NCBI GenBank assembly: GCA_026125285.1
Contig: JAHCLO010000015.1
Location: 90,869-154,868, forward strand
Direction of reading: 5' to 3'
From: Verrucomicrobiia bacterium
GTDB taxonomy: Bacteria; Verrucomicrobiota; Verrucomicrobiia; Limisphaerales; JADLHS01
Length of the DNA stretch: 64,000 nt
Shown: positions 17,274 through 25,410 of the stretch, piece after piece
Layout: each line of letters starts with the position of its first letter
Numbering within the stretch: the stretch's first letter is position 1
Program-made: the position numbers and the translations under genes
The notes under the pieces: generated by a model
What the model was told of the DNA's origin: nothing
Database searches by the model: none
The model's input: the letters and a program-made list of their open reading frames with translations, nothing else

Positions 17274-17512
17274 GATAAGTATGCGGTTGGCTTGCTTTGT
17301 TGAACGGAACGTACGGCGCTCCTGGCGAGGACTTCAAGAACCGAATCACCTGGTTGGCTGTATGATGAAACCTGGGCCTTCCCCGGTGAGCCTGGGGCCG
17401 CGCTCGACTTCGACTCATGGCAAACCATGGCAAATCAGATCATGGCAAATCTTTCTTCCCACGCAGCAGGGGTTTGGGCATTCTCCCGCCGCGCGAACTT
17501 CCGAAATTAATT

Positions 17513-18799
17513 ATGAAAATTGCTATTGTCGGTTTGGGTTACGTGGGATTGCCCCTTTGCCTGCAATTCGCCGAGGGCGGGGTGGAGGTCATTGGGTTGG
17601 ACATAGACCCAAACAAGGTGCAGGCCATCAACTCCGGCCGAAGTTACATCCAGCATATCGAGAGTGAGGCGATTCAGAAGATTGTGGCTACCGGGCGGCT
17701 GATGGCTTCGAGTGATTTCTCCATGGTCGAGGCGGTTGAGGCGGTGGTGATTTGTGTGCCGACGCCGCTGAACAAGAATCGCGAGCCGGATATTTCCTAC
17801 ATCGTCAAGACCGGCAAGTCCATTGCGCCGTACCTGCAGCGCGGCACACTCGTGGTTTTGGAGTCCACGACTTATCCGGGCACCACCGACGTGGACTTGC
17901 GCGCCGTGCTTGAGTCCGGTTCGGGGCTGAAGGCGGGCACGGATTTTCATCTGGCCTTTTCCCCGGAGCGCGAGGACCCCGGCAATCCCGACAGCAAAGT
18001 GGCCCAGATTCCGAAAGTGATTGGCGGATTCTCCCCGGCGTGTCTCGAAAAAGCCCAGGCACTTTACCGCAAAGCAATCAAAGTCTTGGTGCCGGTTTCG
18101 ACCTGCCGGGTGGCCGAAGCGACCAAACTGCTGGAAAACATCTTTCGCAGTGTGAACATCGCGCTGGTGAATGAACTGAAAGTGGTTTACGCCGCGATGG
18201 GCATTGACGTGTGGGAAGTCATCAATGCGGCAAAGACCAAACCATTTGGTTTCATGCCGTTCTATCCCGGACCAGGCCTGGGCGGACACTGCATTCCGAT
18301 TGATCCTTTTTACCTCACCTGGAAGGCGCGCGAATACAGTCAGAATACCCGGTTCATTGAGTTGGCGGGTGAGATCAACACCGCCATGCCGCAATACGTC
18401 GTGAGCCGTGTCACGGAGGCGCTCAATTCCCGGCGCAAAGCCGTCAACGGCAGCCGCGTGTTGGTGCTGGGCCTCGCCTACAAGGCCAACGTGGACGACG
18501 ACCGTGAATCGCCGAGCTTTCATCTGATGGACCTCCTCGAACAACAAGGCGCCGAGGTGGCCTATCACGATCCGCATGTGCCGGTGATCAAACCGACCCG
18601 CGAGCATCCGCACTGGGCCGGGACGGCGTCGGTGACCTGGAATCAGGAAAACATCGCCAGCTTCGACGCGGTGCTCATCTCCACCGCGCACCAGGCGGTC
18701 AACTACCAGGAACTGGCCGACTGGGCGCAGTGCATCGTGGACACGCGCAACGCCATGGTGGCCACCCGGTTTGAATCTGGAAAAGTCTGGAAAGCGTGA
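17513..18799 (+). CDS. wbpA: UDP-N-acetylglucosamine 6-dehydrogenase (WbpA type)
   Basis: The 428-residue protein has the three-domain UDP-sugar dehydrogenase layout. An N-terminal NAD-binding Rossmann domain (KIAIVGLGYVGLPL) is followed by the central helical domain (VAEATKLLENIFRSVNIALV) and the active-site GPGLGGHCIPIDPFYL with the catalytic Cys. The C-terminal UDP-binding domain contains VLGLAYKANVDDDRESPS. The motif order and near wording follow Pseudomonas WbpA rather than UDP-glucose dehydrogenases. It would oxidise UDP-GlcNAc to UDP-GlcNAcA for surface polysaccharide. The start at 17513 (MKIAIVG) fits the family; 32 upstream in-frame codons lack conservation. It precedes wbpP by 78 bases. 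Confidence 0.93.
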   Translation: MKIAIVGLGYVGLPLCLQFAEGGVEVIGLDIDPNKVQAINSGRSYIQHIESEAIQKIVATGRLMASSDFSMVEAVEAVVICVPTPLNKNREPDISYIVKTGKSIAPYLQRGTLVVLESTTYPGTTDVDLRAVLESGSGLKAGTDFHLAFSPEREDPGNPDSKVAQIPKVIGGFSPACLEKAQALYRKAIKVLVPVSTCRVAEATKLLENIFRSVNIALVNELKVVYAAMGIDVWEVINAAKTKPFGFMPFYPGPGLGGHCIPIDPFYLTWKAREYSQNTRFIELAGEINTAMPQYVVSRVTEALNSRRKAVNGSRVLVLGLAYKANVDDDRESPSFHLMDLLEQQGAEVAYHDPHVPVIKPTREHPHWAGTASVTWNQENIASFDAVLISTAHQAVNYQELADWAQCIVDTRNAMVATRFESGKVWKA

Positions 18800-18877
18800 G
18801 CGCGCCTGCCAACCGGCCCGGGGCATGAAGTCATTCAGAGTGACGCGCATCCAAGGGAGGCTTTGAACCCATTGAGC

Positions 18878-19906
18878 ATGACCGCTTTTGAACAACTCCA
18901 AACCGAATTGCGCGCCGCCCCGCGCACGTGGTTGATCACCGGCGTGGCGGGTTTCATCGGCTCGAATCTGTTGGAAGCGCTGCTCAAGCTGGACCAGCGC
19001 GTGGTCGGTCTGGATGACTTCTCCACCGGCCGGCGCCGGAATCTCGACGAGGTCAAAGCCTTGGTGACTGCGGCGCAATGGGCGAGCTTCGAGTTGATGG
19101 AGGGGGATATCGGCGACGTGGGGTTGTGTGCGCGTGCCTGCCAAGGGGTGGCCTGCGTGCTGCATCAGGCTGCGCTGGGCTCCGTGCCGCGATCCCTGGC
19201 CGAGCCGCTGGCCTCTCATCGGGCTAATGTCACCGGCTTTCTCAACCTGCTCAACGCCGCCCGCGATGCCAAAGTCGAAAGGCTGGTTTACGCTTCGAGC
19301 AGTGCCGTGTACGGTGATCATCCGGATCTCCCCAAGGTCGAGCATCGCATTGGCCAGCCGCTCTCGCCTTATGCGGCGACGAAGCTGATGAATGAAATTT
19401 ATGCCGATGTGTTTGCCCGCGCCTATGGTCGGGTGTCAATTGGCCTGCGCTACTTCAATGTCTTTGGGCCGCGACAGGATCCGGAGGGCGCTTACGCTGC
19501 GGTCATTCCCAGGTGGATTGCCGCGCTGTTGCGTCACGAACCGGTGACCATTAACGGCGACGGTGAAACCAGCCGCGATTTCTGTTTTGTTGAGAATGTC
19601 GTTCAAGCCAACCTGCTGGCCGCCGCCACCACCAACGCGGAGGCGTTGAATCAGGTTTACAACATTGCGGTGGGCGATCGGACCACCTTGAACGAGTTGT
19701 TTCAACTGCTCAAAGACGGTTTGCGCCGCCGTGATGCCAGCCTGCCGGACAGCCAGCCGGTTTATGGAGCTTTCCGTTCTGGAGACGTTCGCCATTCCCA
19801 GGCCGACATCCAGAAGGCCCGCGAACTCCTGGGTTACACTCCGGGTCGAGACGTGCGCGAGGGCCTGAACCTCTCGCTCGAATGGTATTGCCGCAACTTG
19901 CGTTGA
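18878..19906 (+). CDS. wbpP: UDP-N-acetylglucosamine 4-epimerase (WbpP type SDR)
   Basis: The 342-residue extended SDR follows WbpP closely. The nucleotide-binding motif is [17 protein letters not shown], the catalytic Ser-Tyr-Lys appears in [12 protein letters not shown] and [11 protein letters not shown], and [34 protein letters not shown] and [11 protein letters not shown] are diagnostic. It interconverts UDP-GlcNAc and UDP-GalNAc, or their uronic acids, feeding O-antigen or capsule synthesis together with the preceding dehydrogenase. I chose the ATG at 18878 ([11 protein letters not shown] aligns with the WbpP start); a TTG at 18863 is the longer option. No glycosyltransferases or flippases are next to the pair. 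Confidence 0.93.
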   Translation: MTAFEQLQTELRAAPRTWLITGVAGFIGSNLLEALLKLDQRVVGLDDFSTGRRRNLDEVKALVTAAQWASFELMEGDIGDVGLCARACQGVACVLHQAALGSVPRSLAEPLASHRANVTGFLNLLNAARDAKVERLVYASSSAVYGDHPDLPKVEHRIGQPLSPYAATKLMNEIYADVFARAYGRVSIGLRYFNVFGPRQDPEGAYAAVIPRWIAALLRHEPVTINGDGETSRDFCFVENVVQANLLAAATTNAEALNQVYNIAVGDRTTLNELFQLLKDGLRRRDASLPDSQPVYGAFRSGDVRHSQADIQKARELLGYTPGRDVREGLNLSLEWYCRNLR

Positions 19907-20027
19907 CCCGCGGTACTCTTCGCGGCTCTCGGTGAAACCGGCACGGGCGTCACATAAGCTTTCAGCGCGCCCGAGGGCCAATTGCCTGCCCCTGAACCCC
20001 TTCGCCCAAGGCGGCGATGAATCAGCC

Positions 20028-20087
20028 GCACTCCAAACGCTGCGCGAGGTTGGTTGACGCGGAAAGGTCGCGAAGCGTTTGGAGTGC
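20028..20087. repeat. Long inverted repeat, family F (GCACTCCAAACGCT)
   Basis: Arms of 20 bp (20028-20047 and 20068-20087) pair with one mismatch around a 20-base loop. The repeat lies just upstream of the RHS relic. No second copy was noticed in this window. Confidence 0.75.
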
Positions 20088-20140
20088 GTGCGTCTTTAGC
20101 GCCGCTCTTCGCACGGGACTGACGCTTCGCCGGATCAGGC

Positions 20141-20764
20141 GTTCACAGCGCCAATCTGGATTTGCATCAGTTGAACGCCGCCAACCAGCGCACGCGGCAA
20201 ACCTTCACCGGCGGCAATTACGTGGATTACACCTACGACAACATCGGCCAGTTGAAGACGGCCAAGGGTTGGGAAAGCGGCGGATCAACGCCACGGTTGC
20301 AGGAACAGTTCGGGTATGCGTATGATGCGGCCTGGAACTTGAATCGCCGGACCAACAACGCACTTGTGCAAACCTTTGGCGTGAACAACCTTCACCCCGT
20401 GAGATACCGCCTCGACAATCCGGGAAACGACATCGCGAGACGCCGGGCGGAACTGAGACTGCTCCGACTACGGATGTTATCTCACGGGGTGAATGAACTG
20501 ACCAACGCAACCCGCAGCGGGACGCTCACGGTGGCGGGCCTGGCCAGTCAGCCGGGAGCGAATCTCGATCACGTGGCGGTCAGTGGCACCGGCTTGAGCG
20601 CCGGCAACGCGAACGTGTATGCCGATGGCAGTTGGGCGCGGGCGGGCGCCACCCTGGCCAGCGGCAACAACAGCTACACCGCCACAGCGGAGGACACCTA
20701 CGGTCACACCGCGCAGGACAGTGTGAGGGTGATCTGGCACATGGCGTCGGCGGTGCATTGCTAA
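20141..20764 (+). pseudogene. RHS/YD-repeat protein fragment, truncated at both ends, with palindromic insertion
   Basis: The frame reads NLDLHQLNAANQRTRQTF, then VDYTYDNIGQLKTAKGWE and FGYAYDAAWNLNRRTNN, which are typical YD-repeats of RHS core proteins. After an inserted stretch it resumes with NELTNATRSGTLTVAG, GANLDHVAVSGTGLSAGNAN and NNSYTATAEDTYGHTAQDS. A complete RHS protein is over 1000 residues; only about 200 remain, with no start, no signal and no C-terminal toxin tip. The frame has survived a 99-base insertion carrying inverted ends (20391-20493). Upstream and downstream are palindromes of other families. RHS proteins act in polymorphic toxin delivery or as surface fibres; this relic is not expected to be functional. 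Confidence 0.8.
20391..20493. mobile_element. MITE-like palindromic element inserted in frame in RHS relic
   Basis: A perfect 16-bp terminal inverted repeat (TTCACCCCGTGAGATA at 20391-20406, complement at 20478-20493) bounds 103 bases. Removing 99 bases (20392-20490) restores a normal RHS reading (VNNL joined to NELTNATRSG). There is no direct target duplication that I can see and no coding capacity, so any mobility would need enzymes from elsewhere. Confidence 0.65.
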
Positions 20765-20812
20765 ACCCCAACAGATGGCTCTAAGTCTCGTGAGGAACGA
20801 ATTGCGCAACGT

Positions 20813-20891
20813 GGTAGGGCGCGTCACTCCGTGCGCGCCGCAACCGGCACCTCGCTTTCCCCACGGCGCGCACGGAGTGACGCGCCTTACC
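20813..20891. repeat. Long inverted repeat, family D (GGTAGGGCGCGTCACTCC)
   Basis: Arms of about 27 bp (starting GGTAGGGCGCGTCACTCC at 20813 and ending at 20891) pair almost perfectly. The preceding AATTGCGCAACGT is also present next to the copy at 45392-45470, so the repeated unit extends beyond the palindrome. Confidence 0.8.
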
Positions 20892-20948
20892 CGCGGTCCG
20901 CAGCTAAAGGGCGCTTCTCAGTCTGCTACAACTCGCATGCTTGGGCAA

Positions 20949-21108
20949 TTGTCTCGATTGTGAAATCGCGCATCGCAGCCATGAAGCCCGGAGCGCGGAT
21001 CGCTTTGTCCGCTCGCCCGGTGAGATAGCCTGCGTCATCTCCCGGGGCGAGTTCCGGTACAGAAGTTCGCGCGGACAAGGCTGTCCGCGCTCCGAGCAGC
21101 GTTTCATG
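20949..21108. repeat. Long inverted repeat, family A, second copy
   Basis: This copy shares its leading TTGTCTCGATT..GAAATCGCG and both arms with 11075-11198. It has a longer central part that includes a nested CCCGGTGAGAT/ATCTCCCGGGG-like hairpin. The right arm contains GCGCGGACAAGGCTGTCCGC. Confidence 0.8.
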
Positions 21109-21300
21109 AAAAGCGCACGGGGTGCGCGCGTTGCACCGAGCGCGGAGGCGCGCCCGTGCGGTTGACGAGGGCGTCAACCGCCGCCCGCGATGGCGCGTGC
21201 GCTACCCAGGGCATGGAATTGAGCACTGGCGGCGCGACGCACGGCGGCACGTTGAGATTCCGGGGAAGGGCAGACCCGCTCGCGGCTGGCGTTCTCAACG

Positions 21301-21360
21301 AGTGCGGATTGGAGCCACCGAAAACAGCGAAGAACTGTCTGGGACAGACCAGTCCGCACT
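21301..21360. repeat. Inverted repeat overlapping the topoisomerase stop codon
   Basis: AGTGCGGATTGG at 21301-21312 pairs with CCAGTCCGCACT at 21349-21360, with an inner GTCTG/CAGAC pair. The last bases form part of the stop codon of the minus-strand topoisomerase gene. It could act as its terminator hairpin or be an inserted element that set the C-terminus. Confidence 0.6.
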
Positions 21361-23488
21361 ACACAAATACAATCTCCGTCGTCGTCGCGTTCTCATCCCA
21401 GCCGCGCGTCGGCTCGACGGTCACGGACGAAATATCCTTGATCGAGATTTGCCGGCCCCGGGTTTTGGGTGATTTCACTTCGATTTTGGCCGGATCGCAC
21501 GTTTGCTGGTTGATCTTCTGGTGCGGCGCGGGTTTGTAGCGCACGTAAAGGACCTTCGGCGTGCTGGGCGTGAAGAACAGGATGCGCGATTTCTCCGGGA
21601 TGCACAGATACGCCTTGTTCAAAATCGTCCCGCCAAACTTGAAACGCTTGAGGTAACTGGCCTTGCGGTCCGTGTAGGCGCAGGTGAACACCGTTTCACG
21701 ATCCGGCAGGCCGCAGTAGAACAATTCCGGCCCGACGAACAACTTCTCCGGCAGTTCGGTGACCTTGTATGTGCCATCCTTGAACACGAGCAGCACCTTG
21801 TCGAACTTCGTACATTCCAGCTTGAATTCCTCGCCGTTGACCTTGTAGCCCACGTAACCGCTCTCGCGGTCGTAACTGACCTTGAACGCCTTGAACGCCA
21901 CCGCCTTTACGTCCACCTCCTCGTGCCGGCTGCTCTTGGTCGTGAGCCGCGGATATTGCGGGCCGTATTTCTCCAATAACGCTTCGAGATGGCCAATGAC
22001 GTAGCGCGTGAGGTTCTTGAGATTCTTGCGGGTCTCGGCGAGATCGGCTTTGGTCTTCTCCATCTCCTCGCGATGCTGGGCGATGTCGAAGAGCGAAATC
22101 CGGCGGATGCGAACCTGCAAGAGCCGGTCCACGTCCGCGTCCACCAGGTTGCGCAGCAGTTGCCGCTTGAACGGTTTGAAGCCGTCGTACACCGCAGTTC
22201 TCACGGCTTCGGCGGTTTTGCATTTCTCGATCGCCTTGTAGATGCGCTCCTCGATGAAGATGCGTTCCAGCGTGCGGTAGTGCAGTTCGTCCTGGAGTTG
22301 ATGCTCGCGCAGTTCCAGTTCGCGCTGGAGAATGGCGACGAGTTGCTCGGTGTTCGCGCGCAACACCTCGCTCACGGTTAATTCCACCGGCCGGTTGTCT
22401 TGGATGACCACGATGCGGCTCGCGATCGTGACTTCGCAGCTCGTGAACGCGTAGAGCGCGTCAATCAACTGGTCTTGATCCACCCCCGAGGGACACTTGA
22501 CCTCGATCTCCACGCTCTCCGAGGTGAAATCGTTGATGGACTTGACCTTCAGCTTGCCCTTCTCCACGGCGGCTTCGATGGACGCGATGAGTGATTCGGT
22601 TGTGGTGCCCGGCGGGATTTCGGTGATGACGACCGCGTTATCGTCGCGGTACTTGATGCGGGCCCGGACCTTCACACTGCCCTTGCCGTCCTGATAATCG
22701 CGCGCGTCCATCAGGCCGCCGGTCTGGAAATCCGGCAGGCACTTGAACGATTGCTTCTTGAGAATGGCAATTTGCGCTTCGAGCAGTTCGGGAAAATTGT
22801 GCGGCAGAATCCGCGCGCTCAGGCCAACCGCGATGCCTTCCGTGCCGAGCATGAGCGTGAGGGGCAATTTGCTGGGCAGCGTGATCGGCTCCTTGTTCGT
22901 GCCGTCATAGCTGGGAACAAATTCAGTGATCAAGTCATTGAAAACCTCTTCGCGGGCCAGGTCGGTAAGCCGACATTCGATGTAGCGATTCGCCGCCGGC
23001 GGGTCGCCAGTGAAAATGTTGCCGTAGTTGCCCTGGCCTTCGATGAGGTAACGCTTGTTGGCCAGCACCACGATGGCGTCGCTGATGGAGGCGTCGCCAT
23101 GCGGATGGTATTGCATGGTGTGGCCGACGATGTTGGCCACCTTGATGAACTTGCCCGTGTCCTTCTCATGCAACGCCCACATGATTCGGCGCTGCACCGG
23201 CTTGAATCCGTCCGCCAGATTCGGAATCGCGCGATCCCGAATGACGTAGCTGGCGTAATCGAGAAAGCCGCGGTCCACGCGAGTGTGCAAACCCACGGCA
23301 ACGTGCTTGGGGTTAAATGGCCGATGCGCAACGGTTTCGACCTGTTCCGCCACGACGTGCTGCTCGCCGTTGCCAGCAAGGGCAACGCTGTTCTTGCGTG
23401 ACCTGGTTTCGGCGCCCGTGGGCTGCGTCCCTTCGATCGGCAATTCCGGTTGGTTGGAATCTGTTCTTTTTCTCTTCGCTGAACTCAT
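21359..23488 (-). CDS. DNA topoisomerase type IIA subunit A (GyrA/ParC family)
   Basis: The 709-residue protein carries the breakage-reunion domain of GyrA/ParC. Landmarks are the winged-helix region DGFKPVQRRIMWALHE, HTMQYHPHGDASISDAIV, the catalytic Arg168-Tyr169 in AANRYIECRLTDLA, and GTEGIAVGLSARILPHN. The coiled-coil tower spans roughly residues 400-510, and the C-terminal part is shorter than a full GyrA pinwheel with no recognisable GyrA box. A poorly conserved Lys/Gln-rich leader of about 60 residues precedes the domain. The ATPase partner (GyrB/ParE) is not in the window, so gyrase versus topoisomerase IV activity cannot be decided. It is downstream of comB on the same strand. Confidence 0.9.
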   Translation of the reverse strand: MSSAKRKRTDSNQPELPIEGTQPTGAETRSRKNSVALAGNGEQHVVAEQVETVAHRPFNPKHVAVGLHTRVDRGFLDYASYVIRDRAIPNLADGFKPVQRRIMWALHEKDTGKFIKVANIVGHTMQYHPHGDASISDAIVVLANKRYLIEGQGNYGNIFTGDPPAANRYIECRLTDLAREEVFNDLITEFVPSYDGTNKEPITLPSKLPLTLMLGTEGIAVGLSARILPHNFPELLEAQIAILKKQSFKCLPDFQTGGLMDARDYQDGKGSVKVRARIKYRDDNAVVITEIPPGTTTESLIASIEAAVEKGKLKVKSINDFTSESVEIEVKCPSGVDQDQLIDALYAFTSCEVTIASRIVVIQDNRPVELTVSEVLRANTEQLVAILQRELELREHQLQDELHYRTLERIFIEERIYKAIEKCKTAEAVRTAVYDGFKPFKRQLLRNLVDADVDRLLQVRIRRISLFDIAQHREEMEKTKADLAETRKNLKNLTRYVIGHLEALLEKYGPQYPRLTTKSSRHEEVDVKAVAFKAFKVSYDRESGYVGYKVNGEEFKLECTKFDKVLLVFKDGTYKVTELPEKLFVGPELFYCGLPDRETVFTCAYTDRKASYLKRFKFGGTILNKAYLCIPEKSRILFFTPSTPKVLYVRYKPAPHQKINQQTCDPAKIEVKSPKTRGRQISIKDISSVTVEPTRGWDENATTTEIVFV

Positions 23489-23573
23489 GCGCGGGCGGCA
23501 TTAAGCCAGAACGGGACAAGCACTGGCAAGACTGGGCCCGCGATTCTTGAAATTACGCAGCGCCCTTCATGAC

Positions 23574-24335
23574 TCAACCCAAGGTTCTGACGAATCCATC
23601 CGGACCGAGCACCGCAACCAGTTCATGCACGTCCCGGCGCAGGCACAATTCGACATCCTCACGCAGATCAACATTCGCCAGCAAGCGCCGCGCGTTTCGT
23701 GCCCCGTTGATCGCGGCAGTCAGGTTGGGTTGCGAGTGATGATACGCCCGTAGCGCAATCTCCGCTGAATCATTCGGGTGACAATCCGGGCTGCCCAATA
23801 CCATCGCTGCGCAGAAGGCGCCGGCGGCCAGCGTGTCTTCCAAGGCCGCTTCCTCGCCGGTGCCGGCGCACACCAGGATCAAGTGTTTCATCGGCGATTG
23901 CGCCGCCCAGCGGACTGTGGCCTTGAGATTCAAGAAGGACCCCACCGCCACTTGCCGGGCGGCCTGACATGCTTGCAGGGCGCGGGTGCCGTTGGTGGTT
24001 GTCATGATGATGATTCGCCCGCCGACGCGTTCCGCGGTGTATTCACGCGGCGAATTGCCCAGGTCGAAATCAACTCCGCCCGTCAAAGCGGCGCCGATGC
24101 GCAAGCCCTCGCGTTCCCCAGCCAGCAAGGCGTCGGGATGCCGCCGCCGCAACGACAACGCTTCGTCAATTTGCGTCACGGGCTTTAGGCCCATCGCACC
24201 GTTGGCCAGCGCGGTCACCATGGTGCTCGTCGCGCGCAACACATCGAACACCACACAACCGGTTTCGCGCAGATTATTTTGCCGCAGCGACTCGAACTCC
24301 ACCGGGGTAAAACTCACCGTGATCTCCACAGCCAT
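23574..24335 (-). CDS. comB: 2-phosphosulfolactate phosphatase family protein (ComB)
   Basis: The 253-residue protein shows the ComB sequence pattern: CVVFDVLRATSTMVTALANGA near the start, ALLAGEREGLRI, FDLGNSPREYT, IIIMTTTNGTRAL, VGSFLNLKATV, LVCAGTGEEAALEDTLAAGAF and LRRDVHELVAVLGPDG. ComB is an Mg-dependent phosphatase first known from coenzyme M synthesis in methanogens, where it makes sulfolactate. Bacterial homologues are common but their substrate is often unproven. The start at 24335 lies 8 bases after the stop codon of the glycosylase gene, so the two are cotranscribed. No other sulfolactate or coenzyme M genes are in the window. Confidence 0.9.
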   Translation of the reverse strand: MAVEITVSFTPVEFESLRQNNLRETGCVVFDVLRATSTMVTALANGAMGLKPVTQIDEALSLRRRHPDALLAGEREGLRIGAALTGGVDFDLGNSPREYTAERVGGRIIIMTTTNGTRALQACQAARQVAVGSFLNLKATVRWAAQSPMKHLILVCAGTGEEAALEDTLAAGAFCAAMVLGSPDCHPNDSAEIALRAYHHSQPNLTAAINGARNARRLLANVDLREDVELCLRRDVHELVAVLGPDGFVRTLG

Positions 24336-24343
24336 GCGCGAAC

Positions 24344-25306
24344 CTACGGTTTTGCCTGAGGGCCGGGAAGAATTTTTCCCGCCTGACGGCGAATGTGGTG
24401 AAAGAGATATTGCTGGGCGTAACCGGCGTTGGGGCCAAAGTAGGCCTGCCCAAACGCACGCAACTTGGGCAGACTCATCCGCCGCGTGCGTGGATAATGC
24501 CGCCGCAACGTGCGCGCCACCCAGACATCCACCGGAAAAGCCGTCGGAAAACCGCAGGCAAACAACAACACGCAATCGGCAATCTTGGGGCCGACTCCCG
24601 GCAGCTTCAACAACTCGGCGCGGGCCTGTTCGATGGTCATGGCCCGCAATTGGTCGAGTTGGCAGGAGCCGTTCGCGATCTGTTGCGCGGTGGCGCGCAA
24701 ATTGGGTGCGCGAAAGCCCATTTTGCAGGCGCGCAAGCCGGCTTCGGTGGCCCCCGCCAGTTGTTCCGCGCTGGGAAAGGCAAAAGCCTGCGGTTCGCCC
24801 GGCGGGACTTTCACCGGGAAGCCGAACTGCTGCTTGAGCGCGGTGATGATTTGCGCGATTTGAACGATTTGTTTGGTGGAGGAAAGAATGAAGCCGGCCA
24901 GACATTCCCACGGGTCCTGGCGCAAGAGCCGCAAGCCGCGGCAATCCGCCACAGCTTCGCGCATCAGTTGGTCTTGGGGAAACGTTCCAAGGACAAGGTC
25001 AAGCCGCGCGTCCAACTGCAAGTACTCTGCCAGCCAGCGCCAATCGGACGGTGGCTCGAGGGTGTGGGCAATGATCTGTGTACCGGCCTGACGCAACTCC
25101 ACACGTCGGTGCTGCACCACACCGATCCATGCCCCCGCGCGCCGTGCCCAGCCAAAGACCTGTCCCGAAGTCAGGGTGGTTTCAAGGTCATAGTCCCGCA
25201 CCGAAAATGTTTGCGTGTACCCGGGACTGGCTGGTTTTGTTGGAATGGCGTTGCTCAAGCACGCCAAGTGTGCGGCAAGGGTGCGCGGGAGGAAAGGCCA
25301 TTGCAT
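24344..25306 (-). CDS. ogg: 8-oxoguanine DNA glycosylase (OGG1 type, HhH-GPD)
   Basis: The 320-residue protein has the OGG1 layout. An N-terminal beta domain (YDLETTLTSGQVFGWARR, with the SGQVFGW signature) is followed by the helical HhH-GPD domain. The hairpin reads KLPGVGPKIADCVLLFACG with catalytic Lys241, and Asp260 sits in FPVDVWVARTLRRHY. It would remove 8-oxoguanine opposite cytosine and nick by beta-elimination. AlkA-type enzymes lack the Lys seen here. The start is uncertain: 25306 gives a plausible Met, but the domain itself begins about 30 residues later. It heads the ogg-comB-topoisomerase run on the minus strand. Confidence 0.9.
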   Translation of the reverse strand: MQWPFLPRTLAAHLACLSNAIPTKPASPGYTQTFSVRDYDLETTLTSGQVFGWARRAGAWIGVVQHRRVELRQAGTQIIAHTLEPPSDWRWLAEYLQLDARLDLVLGTFPQDQLMREAVADCRGLRLLRQDPWECLAGFILSSTKQIVQIAQIITALKQQFGFPVKVPPGEPQAFAFPSAEQLAGATEAGLRACKMGFRAPNLRATAQQIANGSCQLDQLRAMTIEQARAELLKLPGVGPKIADCVLLFACGFPTAFPVDVWVARTLRRHYPRTRRMSLPKLRAFGQAYFGPNAGYAQQYLFHHIRRQAGKILPGPQAKP

Positions 25307-25410
25307 GAGGAGCGCGGACACTACTTGCCGGCAGACATTGGGGCATTGCCATTTGCCAGGCTGCGGGAGAGTATCCAATGGATTCGCGAATCTGTTGGGA
25401 ATACTGTGTT

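Larger units (their letters stand above)
20765..21358. other. Repeat-filled gap between RHS relic and topoisomerase gene
   Basis: Almost 600 bases carry no gene. They hold palindrome D (20813-20891), palindrome A (20949-21108), a short GCGGTTGACG/CGTCAACCGC hairpin near 21158-21182 and the palindrome at 21301-21360. The stretch 21110-21300 is very GC-rich with no convincing reading frame. Confidence 0.65.
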
